Shown here in pieces: positions 34,082 through 42,108 of a DNA stretch of 64,000 bases. The stretch is taken from contig JANQKQ010000052.1 of NCBI GenBank assembly GCA_028281105.1, positions 62,001 to 126,000 on the forward strand, written 5' to 3'. Origin of the DNA: Rhizobiaceae bacterium (GTDB lineage Bacteria > Pseudomonadota > Alphaproteobacteria > Rhizobiales > Rhizobiaceae). The position numbers were made by a program, and so were the translations under genes. Position 1 is the first letter of the stretch. Every line of letters begins with the position of its first letter. The notes below the pieces were generated by a model. It was given only the letters and a program-made list of their open reading frames with translations. It was not told where the DNA came from and did no database searches.

Positions 34082-36547
34082 TCATTCGCCGCTGAACTTC
34101 CATATGCTAACCGGATCCGCCTCATAATCCTGCCGGCGCGTGGTCATACGCACGAATTCCACCTTGGCCCAGCGTTCGGCGAAGTTGCGGTAGAGCGGCG
34201 AAAGGAAGTGTCCGCTCTGGCCGGTCGCCTGAATGAACAGCGAATTGTCCATGTCCGACAGATCGTAGACGGCGCGATAGACCGACGCGTGCCGGCTGCG
34301 ATAGGGGTGATCCTCGGAAAAATCGGTTTGTCCGCGCCGCAGCGTATAGGGTCCGCCGCCGCTGGGAACCTCGACGTTGAAGAACCGGGCCAGCGCGCCG
34401 ACGGCGGCAAACGGCCTATGCTCGCCGTAGCTCATGTGAGCCTCGCCCCAGCGCCAGTCGCGCCAGTCGCGGCCGTATGTGGTCTCGAGTTCGCCGATCG
34501 CCGCCTGCAGGCTTTCCAGCGCGATCATGCCGCAGCTTTCGGTCTCCGCAGTCTTGGTGTTGTCGCACCAGTCGCGCGCGCCACCGGTCTCCAGGATGCC
34601 GAGCACGACGGTGATGTCGCCGCTGGCGAAATGGCGGAAATCCTTGCCCAGATCGTCCTCCAGCATCGCCTTCGCCATCGCCTTGAACCAAGCCATCACC
34701 ACCAGCGGTTCGGGCTTGTTCGCTTCCATGTGGCCGTTCCATGCCCGCAGCGCGGCCAGCAGGTCCGGATTGATCGCCGCGCCCACCGGCATCTGCGCCA
34801 GCGCTTCGTCGCGCATGCGCACCAGCGCGTTCGACCTGGTGTCCGCCATCGCCGCGATCGTCGTGTCCACGTCGTGGCGGCCTTCCATGCCCTCGACCAC
34901 TTCGCCGATCCGCTCGCGGCGAAAATGCCGGCCCCAGTCGAACGTGATGTGGTGGGTGTAGCCGGCGGGCAGGAAGTTGCTGTTGGCGGTCGCCCAGATG
35001 CCGCTCGGCGGATTTTCGACTCTGGGCAGTTGCCCGAACGTCAGCCAGCCCTTCCAGTCATATTCGGGCAGCCAGCCCGGCACCGGCGCGCGGCCCATGA
35101 CCGCGTTGGTGGGATCTCGCACCGGCACGCGCGCGGGCGCCATGAAGCCGGTTCGTCCGTCGACATCGGCCACCACGATCGACTGCATCGGCACCACCAC
35201 GCCGCGCAGGGCCTGCATGAACTCGCCCACATCGCGCGAGTGCGGCAGACGTATCGCCGCATCCATCGTGGTGTCGTCCTTGGCCAGCGCGATCCATTGA
35301 AGCGCGGCGACGTGGCGCGACGGCAGGATGTCGCCCAAGCCACGATAGCGCTCGGGCAGGACGGGCCCATGCACCGTTTCGCGCCGGGTAAACGTCACCG
35401 GATCGCGGCCTTTGACGTTGATCGTCACCTGGCGCGTGTCGAACTGCCGCCAGCTGTCCGCGCTCAGATACTGGTCGTCATGCTGGGGGTGTATGCGCTC
35501 GACGAACAGATCCTGGCTGTCCAGGTAGGAGGTGGTGAAGCCCCAGGCCACCCGGTCGTTGCGGCCGAGCAGGATCAGAGGCGTCGACGGCAGGCTGGCG
35601 CCGATCAGGTTCAGCGCCTCGCCCTCGTGCTCGTATGACAGGTGCGCCAGATAGAACAGCGCCGGCGCGGTCAGCCCAAGATGCGGATCGTTGGCGAGCA
35701 GCGGCTTGCCGGACTTGGTTCGCTGGCCGGAAATGACCCAGTTGTTGGAGGCGGTCACGCCGGTGGGCCACGCAAGGTCGAAATAGGCGGTTTCAAGCCG
35801 CTCACCGTCGGCGTCCCCGCGCGCGGTTTTTCCCGCCGGCGGGAAACCGTAAAGCGGGCGCAGGTCAGGCAGGCGCGGCGGGCGGTCTTTCGGCCCGTAG
35901 CGCACCAGATCGTCGATCTCGCGGGCCGACAGGCCGCGCGCGGCCAGCGCCAGCCGCTTGATTTCCTGGCCCATATTGCCGCCGAGCGTGAGCGCCATCA
36001 CCTTGAGCGTGAGCACGCTCTGCCAGCCCTCCCAGGGTTCCGGCTTGTGGCCCAGAATAAGAAACTCGGGATGCAGCGACGGCTCCAGCAGCCGGGTCTT
36101 GCGGTTGATGAACGCGTTGACGCCGTCCGCGTAGGCATCCAGCAGGGCGCGGGTCGCCGGCTGCAGCCCATCGTAGGATGCACGCGAGGCACCGGCCAGA
36201 TCGACGGTGCGCAGGAAGATGTCGGTGTCGATCGTCGGCTCGCCGAACAGCTCGGACAGGCGTCCCTGGCCCACCATCCGCAGCACTTCCATCTGCCACA
36301 GCCGGTCCTGGGCGTGGACGAAACCCAGCGCTGCGACCGCATCCAGCTGCGAGGTCGCTTCCACATGCGCGATGCCTTCCGCATCGCGCACCACGCGGAC
36401 CGGTTCGCCAAGCCCGGCGATGGTCGCGCTGCCGCGTTCGGCGGGAATGGTGGCCGACAGAAAAGCGTAGCCCAACCCGGCCCCGGCCGCCGCCAGCACG
36501 ATCAGGCCGGCAACGCTAAAGGTCGCCCATTTGATTATTCGGCGCAT
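34082..36547 (-). CDS. Penicillin acylase family Ntn hydrolase
   Basis: The 821-residue precursor has an N-terminal hydrophobic segment (FSVAGLIVLAAAGAGLGYAFL) for export or anchoring. The alpha chain has RDAEGIAHVEATSQLDAVAA and GFVHAQDRLWQMEVLRMVGQ. The nucleophile of the beta chain is S267 in GVTASNNWVISG, so self-cleavage is expected between G-V-T-A and S267. Such periplasmic enzymes cleave amide bonds of penicillins, N-acyl-homoserine lactones or other acyl amides. The natural substrate is unknown here. The frame opens at 36619, but the ATG at 36547 fits the signal segment. It is divergent from the dehydrogenase gene. Confidence 0.9.
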   Translation of the reverse strand: MRRIIKWATFSVAGLIVLAAAGAGLGYAFLSATIPAERGSATIAGLGEPVRVVRDAEGIAHVEATSQLDAVAALGFVHAQDRLWQMEVLRMVGQGRLSELFGEPTIDTDIFLRTVDLAGASRASYDGLQPATRALLDAYADGVNAFINRKTRLLEPSLHPEFLILGHKPEPWEGWQSVLTLKVMALTLGGNMGQEIKRLALAARGLSAREIDDLVRYGPKDRPPRLPDLRPLYGFPPAGKTARGDADGERLETAYFDLAWPTGVTASNNWVISGQRTKSGKPLLANDPHLGLTAPALFYLAHLSYEHEGEALNLIGASLPSTPLILLGRNDRVAWGFTTSYLDSQDLFVERIHPQHDDQYLSADSWRQFDTRQVTINVKGRDPVTFTRRETVHGPVLPERYRGLGDILPSRHVAALQWIALAKDDTTMDAAIRLPHSRDVGEFMQALRGVVVPMQSIVVADVDGRTGFMAPARVPVRDPTNAVMGRAPVPGWLPEYDWKGWLTFGQLPRVENPPSGIWATANSNFLPAGYTHHITFDWGRHFRRERIGEVVEGMEGRHDVDTTIAAMADTRSNALVRMRDEALAQMPVGAAINPDLLAALRAWNGHMEANKPEPLVVMAWFKAMAKAMLEDDLGKDFRHFASGDITVVLGILETGGARDWCDNTKTAETESCGMIALESLQAAIGELETTYGRDWRDWRWGEAHMSYGEHRPFAAVGALARFFNVEVPSGGGPYTLRRGQTDFSEDHPYRSRHASVYRAVYDLSDMDNSLFIQATGQSGHFLSPLYRNFAERWAKVEFVRMTTRRQDYEADPVSIWKFSGE

Positions 36548-36612
36548 TCGATTATCCCTGTCGGCGAGCCGCGCCAAGGCGGCGATTTCATTTTGACAGG
36601 AAGGAAATTCAA

Positions 36613-37482
36613 ATGGCAAGCGTCGCCTTCATCGGATTGGGTGTGATGGGTTATCCGATGGCCGGTTATCTGGCCAAGGGCGGTCACGACGTCACCGTCT
36701 ACAACCGCACTTCGGAAAAGGCGGCGAAATGGGCGGCCGAACATGGCGGCGCCCATGCACCCACCCCGCGCCAGGCGGCGGCCGGAAAGGACTTCGTGTT
36801 CGCCTGCGTCGGCAACGATGACGACGTGCGCCAGGTGACCTTGAGCGAGGACGGCGCGTTTGCCGAGATGGGTGAAGGCTCCACTTTCATCGACAACACC
36901 ACCGCGTCGGCGGTGCTGGCGCGCGAACTGCACGCGGCGGGAACGGCAAGGGGCATCGGCTGCCTCGATGCGCCGGTTTCCGGCGGCCAGGCCGGTGCAG
37001 AGAACGGCGCGCTGACCGTCATGGTCGGCGGCGATGAAGACGTGTTCGCCCGCGCCCGCCCGCTCATCGATTGCTACGCCAAAATGGTCGGCCATATGGG
37101 ACCGGCCGGATCGGGACAACTGACCAAGATGGTCAACCAGATCTGCATCGCGGGGCTGGTCCAGGGCCTCGCCGAGGGCATTCACTTCGCCCAGAACGCC
37201 GGCCTGGACGTCGCCAAGGTCATCGATGTCATCTCCAAGGGAGCGGCCGGCTCCTGGCAGATGGAGAACCGCTACGAGACGATGGACGCGGGCCAGTACG
37301 ACCATGGCTTCGCCGTCGACTGGATGCGCAAGGATCTGGACATCTGCCTGACCGAGGCCCGCGGCAACGGTTCGCACCTGCCGGTGGCGGCGCTCGTCGA
37401 TCAGTTTTACTCCGAGATCCAGAAGATGGGCGGGAACCGCTGGGACACTTCCAGCCTGCTGGCGCGGTTGAAGAAGGCGTGA
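36613..37482 (+). CDS. Beta-hydroxyacid dehydrogenase (3-hydroxyisobutyrate dehydrogenase family)
   Basis: The 289-residue protein starts with the NAD-binding VAFIGLGVMGYPMAGYLAKG, then VTVYNRTSEKA, the substrate-binding LDAPVSGGQAGAENG, and the catalytic Lys in GQLTKMVNQ. The family oxidises 3-hydroxyisobutyrate, tartronate semialdehyde-derived glycerate and related acids. The exact substrate is not clear. GGAAGGAAA precedes the ATG. The 65-base gap to the divergent penicillin acylase gene must hold both promoters. Confidence 0.88.
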   Translation: MASVAFIGLGVMGYPMAGYLAKGGHDVTVYNRTSEKAAKWAAEHGGAHAPTPRQAAAGKDFVFACVGNDDDVRQVTLSEDGAFAEMGEGSTFIDNTTASAVLARELHAAGTARGIGCLDAPVSGGQAGAENGALTVMVGGDEDVFARARPLIDCYAKMVGHMGPAGSGQLTKMVNQICIAGLVQGLAEGIHFAQNAGLDVAKVIDVISKGAAGSWQMENRYETMDAGQYDHGFAVDWMRKDLDICLTEARGNGSHLPVAALVDQFYSEIQKMGGNRWDTSSLLARLKKA

Positions 37483-37518
37483 GAGGCGATCGGCGGCTAG
37501 TCTTGATCATGCTATTAA

Positions 37519-37531
37519 ATGTAGCTACATA
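37519..37531 (+). promoter_or_regulatory. Palindrome in the brnTA promoter region, candidate BrnA operator
   Basis: ATGTAGCTACAT (37519-37530) is a perfect 12-base palindrome a few bases before the brnT start. TTGATC at 37503-37508 and TACATA at 37526-37531 are spaced by 17 bases and could be -35 and -10 boxes, with the palindrome across the -10 box. BrnA antitoxins are DNA-binding autorepressors, so this is a natural operator candidate. The -10 box lies so close to the GTG start that the promoter assignment is uncertain. Confidence 0.5.
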
Positions 37532-37534
37532 AAA

Positions 37535-37822
37535 GTGAGTGGTACTACAAAATACGAATGGGATGAAGCCAAACGCAGGTCGAATTGGCGCAAGCACGGT
37601 TTCGATTTCTCCGATCTGGACACGTTCGATTTGGACAATGCCATGATCATGGAGGATCGGTTCGCAAGATATGGCGAGGCGAGGTTCCTCGCTATCGGCC
37701 CGATGGGCAGCAAGCTGGTCGCACTGGTCTATACCGAGCGCGGCGATGCCGTCCGCGCCATATCACTTCGTCAAGCCAGTCGAAGGGAGAATCAACTTTA
37801 TGTCAGATTCCAAACGCGCTGA
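37535..37822 (+). CDS. brnT: BrnT family toxin
   Basis: The 95-residue protein reads KYEWDEAKRRSNWRKHGFDF near its N terminus, followed by ARYGEARFLAIGPMGSKLVA and VYTERGDAVRAISLRQASRR. This is the BrnT pattern (PF04365), a RelE-like ribonuclease fold that blocks translation by cutting RNA. The conserved catalytic-face residues of the RHG and RAISLR segments are present, so it looks intact. The start is a GTG at 37535. The brnA gene overlaps its 3' end by 23 bases, in the usual toxin-first order. Confidence 0.88.
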   Translation: MSGTTKYEWDEAKRRSNWRKHGFDFSDLDTFDLDNAMIMEDRFARYGEARFLAIGPMGSKLVALVYTERGDAVRAISLRQASRRENQLYVRFQTR

Positions 37823-38105
37823 AGCACTGAGAATTGCCCGGGCCCAACTGGCAACGATGACCGACAAGGAAGATGCGGCCATAAGAGCTGCTATCGAGTC
37901 CGACCCGGACACCTGGGAAGCGACAGAAGCCGATTTCGCTCGCGCCCGGCGCGGTCGGCCGCCGCTGGACCAGCCCAAGCAGCAGGTCACGCTTCGCCTC
38001 GACGCCGACACGCTCGCCTATTTCCGCTCTACCGGCAAAGGCTGGCAGACGCGCATGGGCGACATTCTCACCCGCGCCGCCAAGCGCCGGCAAAACGCTG
38101 GTTGA
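37800..38105 (+). CDS. brnA: BrnA family antitoxin
   Basis: The 101-residue protein has a flexible acidic N-terminal half that would wrap the toxin (MTDKEDAAIRAAIESDPDTW) and a C-terminal ribbon-helix-helix segment with RRGRPPLDQPKQQVTLRLDA, followed by TLAYFRSTGKGWQTRMGDIL. This is the BrnA pattern (PF14384). A GGGAGA lies seven bases before the ATG at 37800. BrnA neutralises BrnT and represses the operon. The palindrome at 37519-37530 is the likely binding site. Confidence 0.88.
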   Translation: MSDSKRAEALRIARAQLATMTDKEDAAIRAAIESDPDTWEATEADFARARRGRPPLDQPKQQVTLRLDADTLAYFRSTGKGWQTRMGDILTRAAKRRQNAG

Positions 38106-38111
38106 AGCGCC

Positions 38112-38600
38112 TCAGGCCCTCGATTTGGCCAGTTTCTCCAAGGCAATGTAAGACAGCGGCAGCTCCGTGGTGTCCTTGATGCGCTCCATGGCGAAGGTCG
38201 AGGAGACGTCCTCGATGTCGATATCGGCCACCAGCTTCTTGTAGAAGACGTCGTAGGCCTCGATGTCGGGCACCACCACTTTCAGCAGGTAATCCACCTG
38301 CCCGCTCATGCGGAAAAAGCCGACCACCTCCGGGTGGCGCACGATCACCTCGGAAAACCGTTTCAGCCATTCGGCGTTGTGCTGGTTGGTCTTGATGGCG
38401 ACGAACACGGTCACGCCCACATTGACCTTGACCGGATCGAGCACCGCCACGCGACGCTCGATCACCTTGTCTTCCTCCAGCTTCTGGATGCGCCGCCAGC
38501 ACGGCGTGGTCGACAGGCCCACCCGGCGCGCGATGTCGGCGACCGGCAGGGTGGCGTCCTCCTGCAGGATATTGAGGATAGCGCGGTCGATCCGGTCCAT
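38112..38600 (-). CDS. Lrp/AsnC family transcriptional regulator
   Basis: The 162-residue protein has an N-terminal helix-turn-helix (MDRIDRAILNILQEDATLPV, then RVGLSTTPCWRRIQKLEE) and a C-terminal RAM ligand domain (VFVAIKTNQHNAEWLKRF, then GFFRMSGQVDYLLKVVV). Lrp-type proteins sense amino acids and often control nearby transport or catabolic genes. The target is not clear. The upstream 119 bases are AT-rich and would hold its own promoter and an autoregulatory site. It converges with brnA, 6 bases apart. Confidence 0.93.
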   Translation of the reverse strand: MDRIDRAILNILQEDATLPVADIARRVGLSTTPCWRRIQKLEEDKVIERRVAVLDPVKVNVGVTVFVAIKTNQHNAEWLKRFSEVIVRHPEVVGFFRMSGQVDYLLKVVVPDIEAYDVFYKKLVADIDIEDVSSTFAMERIKDTTELPLSYIALEKLAKSRA

Positions 38601-38719
38601 GATTCCCCACTACGGCTCGAATGAATTTTCGCAACCGCCGGATATGTGGAACCATATTTCACCAAATGCAAGAATATAGACGCATGTTGGGACAAATTTG
38701 CGCAACACGCCAATGCCGA

Positions 38720-39364
38720 TCATTCGGAGGCCGTGCGGCGATACTCCTCGACTAATTTCTTCAAAGAGGGCAACAATTCGCTGGAAAACCAGGGGTTTTT
38801 CTTAATCCAGGCATTGTTGCGCCAAGACGGGTGCGGCAGCGGCAGGAGTTTTGGCCGGGCCGACCGGTCCAGGATGTCGCGCCAATCGGCCACGGTCTGC
38901 GTCAGCGTGCCGCGGCGGCGCGAGCCCAGATGCCATTTCTGCGCATACTGGCCGACCAGCAGCAACAGTTCGAGCTGCGGCATGGCGTCGAACACCTGCG
39001 CCCGCCAGGCCGGCGCGCATTCGCGCCGCGGCGGCAGGTCGCCCCCTTTGGCGTCTAGGCCGGGAAAACAAAACCCCATCGGCACGATGGCGATCGCCCG
39101 CTCATCGTAGAAGGCTGCTTCGTCAACGCCCATCCACTCGCGCAGCCGGTCGCCGGAAGGGTCGGTAAACGGCCGGCCCGACCCGTGCACGCGGGTGCCA
39201 GGCGCCTGGCCGCAGATGGCGATGCGCGCCGACGACGAGGCGATCAGCACCGGCCGAGGTTCATGCGGCAGCGGCGCCCCCTCCGGCTCGTCGCGGCAGA
39301 TGCGACAGGCGCGGATGCGCGCCGTCAGCGCGTCGATATCCGCACCGGCCATCGATTGGGCCAT
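38720..39364 (-). CDS. Uracil-DNA glycosylase family protein with Fe-S cysteine pattern
   Basis: The 214-residue protein has the glycosylase motif CGQAPGTRVHGSGRPFTDPS and the second motif LPHPSWRNN, which match the COG1573-like uracil-DNA glycosylase superfamily. Four cysteines, C20, C23, C99 and C116, follow a Cys-x2-Cys ... Cys-x16-Cys spacing, the pattern that holds a 4Fe-4S cluster in family 4 and 5 enzymes. It would remove uracil or other deaminated bases from DNA. The first motif has Gln-Ala-Pro-Gly in place of the more usual Glu-Ala-Pro-Gly, so activity needs to be tested. The gene is separate from its neighbours. Confidence 0.82.
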   Translation of the reverse strand: MAQSMAGADIDALTARIRACRICRDEPEGAPLPHEPRPVLIASSSARIAICGQAPGTRVHGSGRPFTDPSGDRLREWMGVDEAAFYDERAIAIVPMGFCFPGLDAKGGDLPPRRECAPAWRAQVFDAMPQLELLLLVGQYAQKWHLGSRRRGTLTQTVADWRDILDRSARPKLLPLPHPSWRNNAWIKKNPWFSSELLPSLKKLVEEYRRTASE

Positions 39365-39389
39365 TCAGCATTCTCCGGGCAACCGCCGC

Positions 39390-40001
39390 TCACCATTGAA
39401 CGCTCGGTCGCTCCAGCATGGCGTCCGCCCAGCGCCTGAGGTGAACCAGCCGCCTGTCCACCTCGATGCGCGCCGGTTTCAGGAACTGATAGGCGACGAT
39501 CGCGGTGATGTCGGCGATGGAGAAACTATCTCCTGCCATGAACTCGCGGCCGGCCAACTCGCCGTCGAGGAACTCCATCATCCTTGCGGCCGCGGGCTGG
39601 TTGAGCCTGCCCCATTCGGCCAATTGCACCGCTTCGAGATGCTTGGCGCCGGGGTGCAGATGGCGGAATGAAAACGCCACCGGCATCATGAACTTCAACT
39701 CGATGCGCCGCTGCCACATCTCGATGATGGCCTTTTCCACCGCCGTCGTCCCCATCAGCGCCGGTTCGGGATGGATCTCCTCGAAATAGCGGCAGATCGC
39801 CACCGATTCAGCGATGATGGTGCCGTCGTCCAGTTCCAACACCGGCACCGTGCGCATCGGGTTCTTGGCGACGAAGTCGTGCTCGCGCTGCTCCAGCTTG
39901 TTGATGTCGAGATCGATCACATCGATCTCGATCCCCTTCTCCGCCAGAAAGATGCTGACCCGGCGCGGATTGGGTGCCCGCCCGCCGCTGTAGATTTTCA
40001 T
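39390..40001 (-). CDS. Glutathione S-transferase family protein
   Basis: The 203-residue protein has the thioredoxin-like N-terminal domain (KIYSGGRAPNPRRVSIFLAE, with the Ser/Asn site near residue 10) and VPVLELDDGTIIAESVAICR, the glutathione-binding Glu-Ser pair. The C-terminal helical domain follows. It could conjugate, reduce or bind small molecules with glutathione. The substrate is unknown. It lies 25 bases upstream of the uracil-DNA glycosylase gene on the same strand. Confidence 0.9.
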   Translation of the reverse strand: MKIYSGGRAPNPRRVSIFLAEKGIEIDVIDLDINKLEQREHDFVAKNPMRTVPVLELDDGTIIAESVAICRYFEEIHPEPALMGTTAVEKAIIEMWQRRIELKFMMPVAFSFRHLHPGAKHLEAVQLAEWGRLNQPAAARMMEFLDGELAGREFMAGDSFSIADITAIVAYQFLKPARIEVDRRLVHLRRWADAMLERPSVQW

Positions 40002-40194
40002 CGTGTCATTTCCTCTTCAACGGGCTGCCAGCGGCGGCGATTGGTTGAGCGGACCGGCGTAACAACCCGGCCGACGTAAACCGATATTAACCAGTCTGCG
40101 CCATGAAGTGCCAACACATTGTGCCCGCCGATCCACTGCAGGGGCGGTACAAACCGATCAGACGCCGGATCGCCCTTTTCGCCGAACCGTGACC

Positions 40195-41760
40195 ATGAAG
40201 CCATCCACCTCCACCATCGACGACGACCGGCCGGCCGCAACGACGGTGGACAAAGCACCCGACAAGACGATCGTCGACCGCTCCAAGCGCCGCTCCGCGG
40301 CAGCCGCGGCCGTGCGCAAGCAGCGCGAGCGCCTGGCGTCGAACGGCCGCCGCGCCACGCCCTATGAGGCGGAACTGGTCGAGAACTTCGCCCGCAACCA
40401 TCTGAACGCGGCCTACGCCATGCCGCTGTTCGTGTTGACCGTCGCGCTGGTCACGGCGCGTTGGAACGGGCTGCAACTGGCGGTGTTGTGGTTTGCGGTA
40501 ACCACCCTGTCCTATCTGCTGCTCACCCATGTCTGCAGACGTTTTCTGGCGGCCAGCCGGGAAAACGGCTCGCTGGCCGAGTGGCGGCGCCTGTTCATGC
40601 CGGTCCAGGCCCTGCTCGCCATCGCGTGGAGCCTGTTGGTGCTGTACGACTGCCGCGAATGCGATGACAGTTCCTATGCGATCGTCCAGTTTTCCTCGAT
40701 CCTGGTGGTCCAGGCGGTAACCACCATGCTCTCATACGGCCTGCGGTCGGGGGTCTTGGTGGTGTGCATTCCGCCGACCTTCCTGCTGGCCGGCAGGTTC
40801 ATGTTCCCGTTTGACCCTGCGACCATGATCATGGCGGTCATCCTGGTCGGTTCGCTGGTCTTCTTCTACATGATCGCCGACCGCTTCAAGCTGTCGATGA
40901 CCGCGCTGCTGTCGCAACGCGCCGAGAATGAGGCTCTGATCGGGGAGCTGGAAACCGCTCGCTCGATCTCCGAGGAAGCGCGCCGGCGCGCGGAGGACGC
41001 GAACCTGGCCAAATCGCGATTTCTGGCCACCATGAGCCATGAGCTGCGCACGCCGCTCAACGCGATCCTGGGCTTCTCGGAGGTGATCAAGGACGAGGTG
41101 CTGGGGCCGGTCAACAACGAGACCTACAAGGATTACGTCAAGGACATTCACGCTTCCGGCGAGCACCTGCTGCATGTGATCAACGAGATCCTCGATCTGT
41201 CGCGCATCGAGGCCGGGCGCCACGAAATCAAGGTCGAGCCGGTCGACCTGCCCGGCGTGGTCGACGAGGCGCTGCACATGATCCAGCTCAAGGCGAAGAA
41301 CAAGGATATCGAGCTGGTGGTGCACGCGGAAAAGAACCTGCCGAAGATCCTCGCCGACGAGCGCGCGGTGCGCCAGATCGTGCTCAACCTGCTGTCGAAC
41401 GCGCTGAAATTCACGCCGTCGTGCGGCACCATCACCGTGCGTGTCGGCTGGACCCGCGGCGGCGGCCAGTACCTGTCGATCAGGGACACCGGGCCGGGCA
41501 TTCCCGAAGACGAGATCCCGGTCGTCCTGTCCTCGTTCGGCCAGGGCTCGATCGCGATCAAGAGCGCCGAACAGGGCACCGGCCTTGGGCTGCCGATCGT
41601 CCAGGCGCTCATGCACATGCACGACGGCAAGTTCGATCTGAAATCGAAGCTGCGCGAAGGCACCGAGGCGATCGCCGTGTTCCCGCGCAGCCGGGTGCTC
41701 GAGGTCATGCCGCCAGTCGATGACGATCGAGCCGCGACAAAGGCGGGCATCAGCGCCTAG
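40195..41760 (+). CDS. Membrane sensor histidine kinase, DivJ/PleC type
   Basis: The 521-residue protein has a charged N-terminal tail, about six membrane helices between residues 75 and 240 with short loops, a coiled-coil linker (LIGELETARSISEEARRRAE), then HisKA with the phospho-acceptor H282 in FLATMSHELRTPLNAILGF and a HATPase domain with NLLSNALKFTP (N box), DTGPGIPEDE (G1) and GTGLGLPIVQ (G2). The H-box and the GFSEVIKDEVLGP run are typical of the alphaproteobacterial DivJ/PleC/PdhS kinases. No PAS domain or own response regulator is seen. DivK, encoded at 232-603, is a possible partner but that is inference. Confidence 0.88.
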   Translation: MKPSTSTIDDDRPAATTVDKAPDKTIVDRSKRRSAAAAAVRKQRERLASNGRRATPYEAELVENFARNHLNAAYAMPLFVLTVALVTARWNGLQLAVLWFAVTTLSYLLLTHVCRRFLAASRENGSLAEWRRLFMPVQALLAIAWSLLVLYDCRECDDSSYAIVQFSSILVVQAVTTMLSYGLRSGVLVVCIPPTFLLAGRFMFPFDPATMIMAVILVGSLVFFYMIADRFKLSMTALLSQRAENEALIGELETARSISEEARRRAEDANLAKSRFLATMSHELRTPLNAILGFSEVIKDEVLGPVNNETYKDYVKDIHASGEHLLHVINEILDLSRIEAGRHEIKVEPVDLPGVVDEALHMIQLKAKNKDIELVVHAEKNLPKILADERAVRQIVLNLLSNALKFTPSCGTITVRVGWTRGGGQYLSIRDTGPGIPEDEIPVVLSSFGQGSIAIKSAEQGTGLGLPIVQALMHMHDGKFDLKSKLREGTEAIAVFPRSRVLEVMPPVDDDRAATKAGISA

Positions 41761-41770
41761 CATCGCCAGC

Positions 41771-41800
41771 GCAAGCCGCTGAGCGCTTGAAACGGCTTGC
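41771..41800 (+). terminator. Inverted repeat downstream of the histidine kinase gene
   Basis: GCAAGCCG (41771-41778) and CGGCTTGC (41793-41800) are perfectly complementary around a 14-base loop, 11 bases after the kinase stop codon. ATTTCCGCCTTT follows, without a clean T run. It may act as a weak terminator or as protection for the mRNA end. Confidence 0.4.
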
Positions 41801-41862
41801 ATTTCCGCCTTTGCCGATTAGGTGTTGGATAAGCCCGCACCCGCCAACAGGGACCAGCGCCC

Positions 41863-42108
41863 TTGTCCGAAGTACCCTCCCCCTGCATCCTGGTCTGCTC
41901 GATCGACCTTAAAAGCGGCTATTGTTTCGGCTGCGGGCGCACCCGCGACGAGATCGCCTACTGGATGGGCTACACCGACGCCGAGCGCGATGAGATCATG
42001 GCCGGCCTGCCCGCGCGGCTGGAGACGGTCGAGCGCAAGCCGCGCCGCATCACCCGGCGCCGGCGCATGGCGCAACGCAGGGCCGATGAACTGACGGCCC
42101 GATCGTGA
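41863..42108 (+). CDS. DUF1289 family small protein
   Basis: The 81-residue protein has the DUF1289 pattern SPCILVCSIDLKSGYCFGCG, four cysteines in two pairs that may bind a metal, followed by RTRDEIAYWMGYTDAERDEI and an Arg-rich tail (RRITRRRRMAQRRAD). Function is unknown. The start appears to be a TTG at 41863 (SEVPSPCILVC), because no ATG occurs before the first Cys. It ends in a GTGA overlap with the protease gene, so the two are translated together. Confidence 0.82.
   Translation: MSEVPSPCILVCSIDLKSGYCFGCGRTRDEIAYWMGYTDAERDEIMAGLPARLETVERKPRRITRRRRMAQRRADELTARS

Noticed and set aside
32355..34127. 590-residue open frame on the + strand opposite adenine deaminase
   Set aside because: It is the antisense of a clearly recognisable ade gene. 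In GC-rich DNA the opposite strand often stays open, and its His/Arg/Gln-rich translation has no family features.
34208..35638. 476-residue open frame on the + strand opposite the penicillin acylase gene
   Set aside because: Antisense shadow of a well-supported gene with intact catalytic residues; the composition is dominated by Arg, His and Ala.
37503..37531. Standard sigma-70 promoter for brnTA
   Set aside because: TTGATC-17-TACATA fits in spacing, but transcription would start at or after the GTG codon, so I keep it only as a possibility under the palindrome entry.
41771..41800. Strong terminator after the histidine kinase gene
   Set aside because: The stem is perfect but the loop is long and no clean T run follows, so it is reported only at low confidence.
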